The translations under genes were made by a program, and so were the position numbers. This document shows positions 21,899 through 27,880 of a DNA stretch of 41,502 nucleotides, piece by piece. Location: IMG/VR virus record IMGVR_UViG_3300037071_003849, positions 1 to 41,502 of that record; one strand, written 5' to 3'. The notes beneath the pieces are model-generated. The model was not told the DNA's origin. It made no database searches and was given only the letters and a program-made list of their open reading frames with translations. Numbering within the stretch: position 1 is the first letter of the stretch; every line of letters starts with the position of its first letter. Source of the DNA: a virus.

Positions 21899-22014
21899 TG
21901 GTGCTGTTGCTCGCTGCCCTGCTCTGGCTGACGAGTCCTGAGAGCGTGGTCGCTGTCGGCGTCGTTGCGGTCCTGGCTGGTTTCTCTGAATTCCCTTTAC
22001 ACTTCAAGGACTAA
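21898..22014 (+). CDS. 38-aa hydrophobic micropeptide
   Basis: GTG 21898 overlaps the TAG of the previous frame. The peptide is one or two short TM helices (VLLLAALLWLTSPE, then VVAVGVVAVLAGF) with a charged C-terminus. It ends 3 nt before the IPT-domain gene. A TTG at 21892 is an alternative start. Low certainty. Confidence 0.35.
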   Translation: MVLLLAALLWLTSPESVVAVGVVAVLAGFSEFPLHFKD

Positions 22015-22017
22015 ATC

Positions 22018-22515
22018 ATGGCTTTTCAGTGGACAGAACTGAGCCGGCGTGCAGGCGATCACGGGACGGTAATCACAGAGTCGGTGGCGACGGGCGAAGG
22101 CACCTTGGTGGCGACGACCGTGTTCACGGCCAATGGCAGCGCCACGAGCTCGATGTGCTTCGTGCCTGGGGAGTTCGAGGGGCCGGTGGTGCCGCCGGTG
22201 ATTGAGTCGCTCGAGCCGAGCAGCGCCGCGCTGGGCTCGCCGAGCTTCACGCTGCACGTCAAGGGCACGGGCTTCAAGGAAGACAGCGTGATTCTGTGGA
22301 ACGGCAGCCCGGAACCGACGACGTTCGTCTCAGCGACCGAGCTCACCACGGGCGTGAACATGGAAACGGTGGAAGTCGCCATGGAAATCCCGGTCGTGGT
22401 GAAGAATGCGGATGCGGAGAGTGAGCCGGCGACGTTCACGTTGACCAATGGGGCGGCCTCGGCGGCGCGCAAGGTGGGACGGCCGCGCAAAGACGCTGAC
22501 GAAGGGCGCTCCTGA
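22018..22515 (+). CDS. IPT/TIG immunoglobulin-like protein with AT-hook-like tail
   Basis: 165 aa. Residues about 63-145 (PVIESLEPSSAALGS, GTGFKEDSVILWNG, VVKNADAESEPATFTL) follow the IPT/TIG Ig-like fold, which in phages is often a decoration or adhesion module. Residues 20-55 are a beta-rich head. The C-terminus ends KVGRPRKD, an AT-hook-like basic motif (GRP core). The mix of Ig fold and possible minor-groove binder is uncommon. It may be a virion decoration protein or a secreted one; no signal peptide is visible. Confidence 0.7.
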   Translation: MAFQWTELSRRAGDHGTVITESVATGEGTLVATTVFTANGSATSSMCFVPGEFEGPVVPPVIESLEPSSAALGSPSFTLHVKGTGFKEDSVILWNGSPEPTTFVSATELTTGVNMETVEVAMEIPVVVKNADAESEPATFTLTNGAASAARKVGRPRKDADEGRS

Positions 22516-22524
22516 AAACGGGCG

Positions 22525-22929
22525 TCACTTCGGTGGATCGTCAGTGGCTGCGATGCGACCCATGATGCGCGCGTCTACCCCGCAGAGCATGCGATACGCC
22601 GGTTGCCACGGGCCGTAATGACCACTACGCCAGTTTTCGCGGAGCGCTTCAGCGACCGTGTAGGACGTGGTGGCGATAATGCGTCTGGCGTTGTAGAACT
22701 CATCGCGGGCGATGCTGAACCAGACACGAACATTATCCAGAAGCCCGGCATCCCAGCACATGGCGTCCTCTTCGAGCCACGCATGGGCGTACAGGTGTCC
22801 ATCGTCGGCGGTCGCAATGCCATGCACTAGACGCAGGCGATCAGCCGATGAGCGGTCTTCGCGCACGCGCTCAGTCAGCAGGTCCAGTGCATCATCAAAG
22901 CAGTGATGTGTCGGCAGAATATCAGTCAA
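22525..22929 (-). CDS. Hypothetical protein with VHGIA/HAWLE core
   Basis: 134 aa. Mixed alpha/beta with LVHGIATADDGHLYAHAWLEE and a Trp/Tyr-rich C-terminal half (YGPWQPAYRM). The His and Trp-rich core is reminiscent of small transglutaminase-like or Cys-His hydrolase folds, but I cannot identify a catalytic triad. It is separated from the upstream leftward operon by a terminator, so it is a single-gene unit with its own promoter. Convergent with the IPT protein gene. Confidence 0.6.
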   Translation of the reverse strand: MTDILPTHHCFDDALDLLTERVREDRSSADRLRLVHGIATADDGHLYAHAWLEEDAMCWDAGLLDNVRVWFSIARDEFYNARRIIATTSYTVAEALRENWRSGHYGPWQPAYRMLCGVDARIMGRIAATDDPPK

Positions 22930-22945
22930 GTTCTGGGCGCTCCTG

Positions 22946-22985
22946 AAAAAGGCCCACCCGATACCCCCGCGGCATCAGGCAGGCC
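22946..22985 (-). terminator. Strong rho-independent terminator of the 24.3-23.1 kb leftward operon
   Basis: On the minus strand, GGCCTGCCTGATGCC, a 5-nt loop GCGGG and GGTATCGGGTGGGCC form a 15-bp stem (four G.U pairs), then TTTTT. On the plus strand the same positions give mismatches, so termination is directed leftward, after the gene ending at 23065. Confidence 0.85.
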
Positions 22986-23064
22986 ACCTGGTCAACTTCT
23001 CTGCCGCCGAAAGCCCGGCGACGGCTGCAACTGTCGCTTCGGGGGAAGGGCTGACGGCGGCACT

Positions 23065-23289
23065 TTACAGCACTGCGAAGCCCCAGAGGGCGATACGGAT
23101 GACGGCGAGACCCAGCCCTGCCACGAGCGCGAACATGAACAGCATTGCAACGAAGGTGGCCGCGGCTGCCAGCAATGGGAGAAACTCGTCTTTAAAGGCC
23201 ATAGCCACGGCGCCCAGGATGAAGATCACGACACCCAGGCAGACGGCCGTGAGCACCGCCCCGAACAGCGTATTGAGCGCGTCCGTCAT
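23065..23289 (-). CDS. Small multi-TM protein, holin-like
   Basis: 74 aa. Two or three hydrophobic helices (LFGAVLTAVCLGVVIFILGAV, LLAAAATFVAMLFMFALVAG, LAVIRIALWGFAV) linked by short loops, one with FKDEFL. ATG 23289 overlaps the upstream TGA. It is the last gene before a strong terminator. Holin-type size and topology, but the location in the regulatory region makes a lysis role uncertain. Confidence 0.6.
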   Translation of the reverse strand: MTDALNTLFGAVLTAVCLGVVIFILGAVAMAFKDEFLPLLAAAATFVAMLFMFALVAGLGLAVIRIALWGFAVL

Positions 23290-23549
23290 GGTTTCTCTTT
23301 CCAGGTGAGTACGGCCCGTTCCAGACGTGCGACGCGATCTTCAATCGTGTCACTGGCGGCTGGCCTGGTCAGGTCGACCATCGTATGATCGACGGCCAGA
23401 CGTGCCAGGACGCGCAGCCGATCGCGAAAGTCGGGATCGCGCAAGAGCTCCTGTGCGATTTGCTCGCCGACGGTATCGGCTGCACGGCTGAGGCTCTCGA
23501 CGGTCGAGGCTGCGACCCGTTGCTCGATCAACTTTTCCAAGAACGTCAT
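23286..23549 (-). CDS. Hypothetical helical protein
   Basis: 87 aa from ATG 23549 (GGAG 9 nt upstream). All-helical, with VESLSRAADTVGEQIAQELL, DRLRVLARLAVDHTMVDL and a C-terminal coil DRVARLERAVLTWKEK. Coupled to the small TM gene, so the two may form a soluble/membrane pair. No family recognised. Confidence 0.65.
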   Translation of the reverse strand: MTFLEKLIEQRVAASTVESLSRAADTVGEQIAQELLRDPDFRDRLRVLARLAVDHTMVDLTRPAASDTIEDRVARLERAVLTWKEKP

Positions 23550-23553
23550 AGGG

Positions 23554-24087
23554 TCAGTCTCCGATCCTGTTGATGAGCTTTGACAGTTTGTCGCGTGTGG
23601 CCTGGTTGAGTGCTTGCAAGGCATTGGCACGCACCTGGACCACCTCAGCGACCGTCTCAGCTGCGACAGGCAGCACAATAGGCACCGCGACAGCTACGGG
23701 TATCTCGACAGGCTGTACCGCCGGTTGAGGTTTGATGGTCCGCGCTGCCGTCGACGAGAACTCCGGCACATGGGCCCTCCCGCAATTCCAGCAGTTTGGG
23801 TGCTTGATGCGGTCTGCGGCATACGGGAACACCGCTCGCCCAGTCAAGTGGTCAATCACTGTGACCGGGTCCAGCATCGCTGGCGGTAGCTTGTGGTTGC
23901 ACCCATCGCACGCCGGCTGCACGTCCAATGGCTTGTGATAGGACCGATGTTCGTAAATCAACGCCGGCCCTCCGCAATGGACACACGGCGCTGTCTCCGG
24001 TCGTGGTAACACTCCCCAACGCACCGCATGAGCCACCATGGCCAACGCTCGCTTTTGGTAGTATTGCCAGATCGCTCGACCAAGCAT
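23554..24087 (-). CDS. HNH-like zinc protein with Pro/Val-rich tail
   Basis: 177 aa from ATG 24087. Residues about 34-70 read CVHCGG...YEHRSYHKPLDVQPACDGCNH, the paired CxxC with HH of small phage HNH-type proteins, and NCWNCGR adds another CxxC. A Pro/Val-rich linker (residues 120-145) and a helical C-terminus follow. Whether it still cuts DNA is unclear. A longer frame to 24297 has the same domain but runs over the RHH gene. Confidence 0.7.
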   Translation of the reverse strand: MLGRAIWQYYQKRALAMVAHAVRWGVLPRPETAPCVHCGGPALIYEHRSYHKPLDVQPACDGCNHKLPPAMLDPVTVIDHLTGRAVFPYAADRIKHPNCWNCGRAHVPEFSSTAARTIKPQPAVQPVEIPVAVAVPIVLPVAAETVAEVVQVRANALQALNQATRDKLSKLINRIGD

Positions 24088-24110
24088 CTCAAATGGTGGC
24101 CGCTCGCGTT

Positions 24111-24281
24111 TTACCCTGCTTCGTCTCTCGCCGTGGCCGGCGTCAACACGATGCTGCCGTCGACGTACCCCCGCAGAAGCGCCAGTATCAGCATCCTCAG
24201 CGGCCACCCCTCCCACTTCGCTCGTGCCTTCACCTCGCGCCACAGATCCGCGTCGATCGTCCGTAGAATGTAACTCGCCAT
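24111..24281 (-). CDS. Arc/CopG-like ribbon-helix-helix regulator
   Basis: 56 aa from ATG 24281 (GAGGG upstream). SYILRTIDADLWREVKARAKWEGWPLRMLILALLRGY is strand, helix, helix as in RHH repressors. A 15-bp palindrome at 24308-24322 lies 27 bp upstream, between it and the divergent terminase-like gene, a natural operator for an RHH dimer. First gene of the leftward operon ending at 23065. Confidence 0.75.
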   Translation of the reverse strand: MASYILRTIDADLWREVKARAKWEGWPLRMLILALLRGYVDGSIVLTPATARDEAG

Positions 24282-24307
24282 GCCCTCGTTGCTCCATCCT
24301 ACTGAGA

Positions 24308-24322
24308 TTATCAAATTGATAA
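24308..24322. promoter_or_regulatory. Operator-like palindrome between divergent genes
   Basis: TTATCAA A TTGATAA, a perfect 7-bp inverted repeat around one base, sits between the RHH gene (start 24281, leftward) and the small terminase-like gene (start 24339, rightward). AT-rich symmetric sites of this size suit RHH regulators. Confidence 0.65.
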
Positions 24323-24338
24323 CTCTACCGCAAGCATC

Positions 24339-24842
24339 ATGAGCGACCTCCAACCCACAGAGCCAGACACCACATCACCATTTCCTCATGGCACACGCTC
24401 CACCCCAGCCTACAAACGTCTCACCCACTCTCAACTTGGCGTCATCCTGAGACTTCACGCCGACGGCCGTCCCCAAACAGCCATTGCCCATGCACTTGGA
24501 GTCGATCAGTCCGCTATCTCTCTCGCTCTCAAGAGACTCGGCACCGATTCCAGCGAGCTCGCCAAGCACCATTTCAAGGCCACCTCATATCGCGCCGCGC
24601 GTAAGGTCACAGGCGTCCTGGAAAGTGGCAAACCGGATGAGAGGCTCAAGGCAGCGAAGGTCGTTTTGGAGGCTGCAGGCGTGATTTCAGGCGCAAATTC
24701 GCAAATCCAGCTCGGCGTTTCAGTGGTGATTGGCGGAGCGCAACAGCCGGCATTCGACAGCTCGAGCATCACTGTCGAGAGTGCAGGTAACGCACTCGAT
24801 ACGACAGTTGCGACACTTCCAATCGAGTCGGAGCGAGTCTGA
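24339..24842 (+). CDS. terS: Small terminase-like protein (HTH)
   Basis: 167 aa. LTHSQLGVILRLHADGRPQTAIAHALGVDQSAISLALKRL forms an HTH domain (about residues 29-67), then a helical oligomerisation-like region (ARKVTGVLESGKPDERLKAAKVVLEAAG) and a Ser/Thr-rich tail. This order, DNA-binding HTH then helical core, and its position as the first rightward gene before the large terminase fit a packaging small subunit. A transcription regulator is the alternative. Confidence 0.65.
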   Translation: MSDLQPTEPDTTSPFPHGTRSTPAYKRLTHSQLGVILRLHADGRPQTAIAHALGVDQSAISLALKRLGTDSSELAKHHFKATSYRAARKVTGVLESGKPDERLKAAKVVLEAAGVISGANSQIQLGVSVVIGGAQQPAFDSSSITVESAGNALDTTVATLPIESERV

Positions 24843-25109
24843 GTCAGTTGCACGTTATGTCAACCAGCGCTTTCGCCTGCCTTCAGCGGATTCCCTAACA
24901 AAACACGAGGCTTTCGCTTTGTGGGTCTGATAAGAGCGATTATGTTAACTAACTCGGCTGTGCGCGCAGCGTCGGCCGCCAGCTCCGATTCGGAACCAGG
25001 CCGGATCGAAAAGTCAAATTCGGGCGAGCGGACGGCCGGGGGACCCTACCCGGTGGCAGTTGCATGGCTCGGGTGGAGAATTTTGGAGGGTGTGAGCTTC
25101 TAGTTGAGC
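24843..25109. other. 267-bp non-coding stretch after the small terminase gene
   Basis: A 60-codon frame on the plus strand (24921-25103) has no codon or motif support. A GC-rich patch (GGCCGGGGGACCCTACCC, near 25036-25053) is the sort of place a packaging recognition or cos site could lie, but nothing in the sequence proves it. Confidence 0.4.
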
Positions 25110-25151
25110 TTGCGCACTTTCGCATTTGCGCTATAATGTAAGAATGCGAAA
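25110..25151 (+). promoter_or_regulatory. Consensus-like promoter and 9-bp operator dyad for a probably leaderless gene
   Basis: TTGCGC (25110-25115), 16-bp spacer and TATAAT (25132-25137). Six bases lie between TATAAT and the ATG at 25144, so transcription should begin at or next to that ATG. A perfect 9-bp inverted repeat, TTTCGCATT (25118-25126) and AATGCGAAA (25143-25151), brackets the -10 box and the start codon. Confidence 0.72.
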
Positions 25152-25449
25152 AACCATATCTGTTGACGAGTTAGTGTGGGTGGAATTGAAGGAACGGGCG
25201 TTGCGTGGGCGTCGGACGATTGCGGAAGTGGTTGGGGGGTTGGTGGCGTCTGAGGGGCAACGTGGTTCGGTGGAGGCGGTTCGTGAGGTGCGGCTGTCGG
25301 TTGAGGTGCCGGTGAGTCAGGATTCGGCGGAGTATGAAGGCAGCCAGGAGGTGGAGGACGCTGAGCCGTGTCGCCGGAAGAGTTGCGGTCATTACCATAC
25401 GGGGCCGTGTCTACAGAAGGGCTGCACGTGCCGGGAGCGTGTCAGGTGA
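25144..25449 (+). CDS. RHH regulator with C-terminal Cys-rich zinc domain
   Basis: 101 aa from ATG 25144. MRKTISVDELVWVELKERALRGRRTIAEVVGGLV is a strand-helix-helix RHH start. The C-terminus has CRRKSCGHYHTGPCLQKGCTC, with Cys and His for a zinc site. The ATG lies inside a 9-bp inverted repeat and 6 nt after TATAAT, so the mRNA is probably leaderless and the protein self-regulated. An alternative TTG start at 25126 overlaps the promoter and is unlikely. Coding strand is G-rich (GTGGTTGGGGGG style). Confidence 0.75.
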   Translation: MRKTISVDELVWVELKERALRGRRTIAEVVGGLVASEGQRGSVEAVREVRLSVEVPVSQDSAEYEGSQEVEDAEPCRRKSCGHYHTGPCLQKGCTCRERVR

Positions 25450-25643
25450 GCGATCGGCTGCTGTGGTTGTCGAGTGAGGTGCTGTCTGGGATAGCGGAGG
25501 TATCTGGACGAGCGGAGAGTTTAGGGAAGGGTCGAATGGCTGAGCGGCAGGCGATAGAGGCGGCGGTGAAGGAGTGGGTGTCATCGAAGCATGTGTGGCT
25601 GGATGCGTTGGAAGCGGAGAGGGCGGCTCGAGTTGAGAGGTGA
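25446..25643 (+). CDS. Small helical hypothetical protein
   Basis: 65 aa. GTG 25446 overlaps the preceding TGA (GTGA), with GGGAG 8 nt upstream. Fully helical (LLWLSSEVLSGIAEVSGRAE, then RQAIEAAVKEWVSSKHVW). Coupling to the RHH gene suggests a partner. Function unknown. Confidence 0.65.
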   Translation: MSDRLLWLSSEVLSGIAEVSGRAESLGKGRMAERQAIEAAVKEWVSSKHVWLDALEAERAARVER

Positions 25644-25649
25644 GCGGCG

Positions 25650-25886
25650 ATGAGTGAGTGGGAAGACGACGAGCCTGATCTGCCTGAGCCTGAGCAGTTG
25701 ACATCGCCTGTGCTGGTGGCGGGTGGGGATCTGACGACGGCATGGGGGAAGCACCTCGAGTCGCTGCCGGTGCCGAAGAATGAAGAGGAGCGGAAGGCAT
25801 TGTTGGCGGGTGGGGGTTCGGCTGGTGACAACGACCTGACGACGTTGGTAGCGCAGTGGTTGGGGTATGCGGGTGGGGTGCCGTGA
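25650..25886 (+). CDS. Small acidic hypothetical protein
   Basis: 78 aa, 6 nt after the preceding stop. The N-terminus is acidic and proline-rich (EDDEPDLPEPEQL); the C-terminus is Gly/Leu-rich. Third gene of the small cluster between the terminase subunits. Function unknown. Confidence 0.6.
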   Translation: MSEWEDDEPDLPEPEQLTSPVLVAGGDLTTAWGKHLESLPVPKNEEERKALLAGGGSAGDNDLTTLVAQWLGYAGGVP

Positions 25887-26269
25887 GTGGGGCTGGTGGG
25901 TGAGCGAGACTGTGGGCGGGTCGCTTCTTCGCCGACGTCTGCCTATGGTTCCACCGCTCCCTGCCAGCCTCTTCTTGATGAGAACATGCTGAACAGTTGT
26001 GCTGCGCTACCCATCCACACCGAGACCCGCGACTAGGGCACCGTGGCCCCATTCACCGCGCGAAGGAAACGTAAGTCACTTACTATTCCCTCTCTATATA
26101 TCTCTTGTACATGCTGCGGCCCTTGACAGTCCCGTCTGAGCCCTGCGGCCGGTCCCTCTGGGAAGACACCGCCTGACCTTCTCACCGGCAACTCGCCCAA
26201 CTCCGCGGGCCTCGGCATGGGTCGTATCGAGCACCCGGCCCAACATGTTCTCTACGTTTTCTTCCTGAA
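25887..26269. other. 383-bp gene-free stretch between small genes and the large terminase
   Basis: The plus strand turns abruptly from G-rich (25.15-25.89 kb) to C-rich. A 13-bp dyad GTAAG TCA CTTAC stands at 26071-26083, and an AT-rich TATATA near 26095-26100 could belong to a promoter for the terminase operon. No gene with family support is seen; open frames here are compositional. Confidence 0.45.
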
Positions 26270-27250
26270 ATGGCCGCGATCTGTTGTTGGTGTGGTCAAC
26301 CGCTGGGTCGCTGGCGGCAGGCGGGCGTGGTGGAAGCGCCGTGGATCTGCCCGACCACGTCGTGTAAAGAGCGTATTGCGACCAAGAGTGTCGTCCTGAC
26401 CCAGAAGGGCAAGCCGACCAGGCCGCTCTTTGTGCCGCTGCCCAAGCAGTGTGAATGGCTCGAAGCCGCACTGGATAAGAGAACTACGAAGCTTCTCGTA
26501 GGTGGTGCGGCGGGTCCGGGTAAAAGCCGGGTGATGCGCGAGTTTCTGTATCGGCTGGCGCAGACGATTCCAGGCTTTCACGGACTCCTGCTCCGCCGGA
26601 CGCATAAGGACCTCGAGCAGAGTCACTCGCGCTTCATCCCGATGGAAGTCAGTCTGCGGGGCGGGACATGGCGTGTGTCCGACCGCGTCGTGGAGTTTGG
26701 GCACAAGGGCGCCAGTCCCGGCGTGATTCGTCTCGGCCATCTGGAAGACGCCGGGGCACTCCAGAATTATTTGTCGTCTGAGTACGATGTCATTGCACCA
26801 GACGAACTGGTCACTTTTTCAAAAGATGAGTGTTTGGAACTCTTCTCGCGTGCCCGTTCGTCCAACCCAGCGCTCCAAGAGCTCCGCGGCGGCTACCAGT
26901 ATTGGGACACCAACGAAGACGGGCAGCCCGAACTGATGACCACCGACGGCTCGCTCATCTTTGCCTCGTCGAATCCTGGTGGCAAAGGCGCACGGTGGAT
27001 CAAGGAATTCTTCGTGGACAAGAATCCGGACCCAGAGGAGCATCCCCACTACAAGCCTGAGTTGTGGCGTTTCTGTGGCGCGAAACTCAAAGAAAATCCG
27101 TATCTCAGCCGCAGTTACGTCAGCACATTGAAGGATCTGCCGGACGTGCGCCGACGCCAACTGCTCGACGGTGATTGGGACGCATTTTCAGGGCAATTTT
27201 TTGACTTCCGCCAGTCCATGCATGTACAGGATCTCGGCCTGCATCCGTAA
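26270..27250 (+). CDS. terL: Large terminase, ATPase part, with N-terminal zinc ribbon
   Basis: 326 aa. Cys5/Cys8 and Cys27/Cys32 form a zinc ribbon. Walker A GGAAGPGKS (78-86), an LLRR motif, Walker B YDVIAPDEL (Asp178, Glu179) and FASSNPGG (coupling motif) identify the packaging ATPase. TAA at 27248 ends it within the usual linker to the nuclease. The nuclease continues in the same frame after nine sense codons (see next entry), giving a 535-residue protein if the stop is read through. No strong Shine-Dalgarno precedes ATG 26270. Confidence 0.9.
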   Translation: MAAICCWCGQPLGRWRQAGVVEAPWICPTTSCKERIATKSVVLTQKGKPTRPLFVPLPKQCEWLEAALDKRTTKLLVGGAAGPGKSRVMREFLYRLAQTIPGFHGLLLRRTHKDLEQSHSRFIPMEVSLRGGTWRVSDRVVEFGHKGASPGVIRLGHLEDAGALQNYLSSEYDVIAPDELVTFSKDECLELFSRARSSNPALQELRGGYQYWDTNEDGQPELMTTDGSLIFASSNPGGKGARWIKEFFVDKNPDPEEHPHYKPELWRFCGAKLKENPYLSRSYVSTLKDLPDVRRRQLLDGDWDAFSGQFFDFRQSMHVQDLGLHP

Positions 27251-27277
27251 ACCAATCGTTCACAAACATCACACCCT

Positions 27278-27880
27278 GTGAGAGTTCGCGATCTGACGGT
27301 GAAAATGAGTATGGATTGGGGGAGTTCCAATCCCGGCTGTGTCCTGTGGGCCGTCGCTCTCCCTGACGCGCATGTGCATGTGTTCGAGGAGTGGAAATTC
27401 GTCAAACTGTCTGTCCGTGAAGTCGCCGAAGGGATCAGAGACAAGACGCTTTCAGACTGGAAACTCCAACGGCTCCCGCCAATTTTTTGCGATCCCGCGC
27501 TGAAAATTCGCACCGGGCAACTGGGCGAGGATTTCATCGGCACATTCAGTCGGTATCGCGTCACGCTCACCCCCGTGTCGAACAACCGCCAACTCGGATG
27601 GCAGAGAGTCCACGAAGCCCTCGCACTCGACCCAGCCACAGGCACCCCGTGGCTCACCTTTCATCCGCGCTGCAAGTATTTGATCCGCACCATCCCGGCG
27701 ATGATTCAGGACGAGCACGACCCGGAAGACGCCGACAGCAGCGGTGACGATCACGGAGCGGACGCCTTACGCTACGGTCTGATGGGCGGCTTCCGCCCCG
27801 GCTCCAAAGCCACACTCGTCAAGCACGAACCCCCAGGCTCCTGGGGCGAACTTAAGCGTTTTTTGAAACGGACCGCCTAG
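27278..27880 (+). CDS. terL: Large terminase, nuclease part (RNase H fold), in frame with the ATPase
   Basis: 200 aa if started at GTG 27278. MDWGSSNPG (Asp13), FCDPAL (Asp72) and DDHGADALRYG (Asp157/Asp158, Asp162) are the three acidic positions of the TerL nuclease. The frame is that of the ATPase, and only TAA 27248-27250 separates them. No convincing ribosome site precedes the GTG or the ATG at 27305. Expression may depend on readthrough, reinitiation or a split protein. Either half alone should lack full packaging activity. Confidence 0.88.
   Translation: MRVRDLTVKMSMDWGSSNPGCVLWAVALPDAHVHVFEEWKFVKLSVREVAEGIRDKTLSDWKLQRLPPIFCDPALKIRTGQLGEDFIGTFSRYRVTLTPVSNNRQLGWQRVHEALALDPATGTPWLTFHPRCKYLIRTIPAMIQDEHDPEDADSSGDDHGADALRYGLMGGFRPGSKATLVKHEPPGSWGELKRFLKRTA

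Noticed and set aside
25411-26052. 213-codon Pro/Ser/Thr-rich minus-strand frame
   Set aside because: Low-complexity product of a G-rich plus strand; no domain and it opposes coupled genes.
10002-27250. Genetic-code change suggested by in-frame TGA and TAA
   Set aside because: TGA and TAA serve as ordinary stops, with exact ATGA coupling, throughout the genome.
27248-27304. Intein or intron in the large terminase
   Set aside because: Only a stop and nine codons separate the domains; no room for an intein, splice element or endonuclease.
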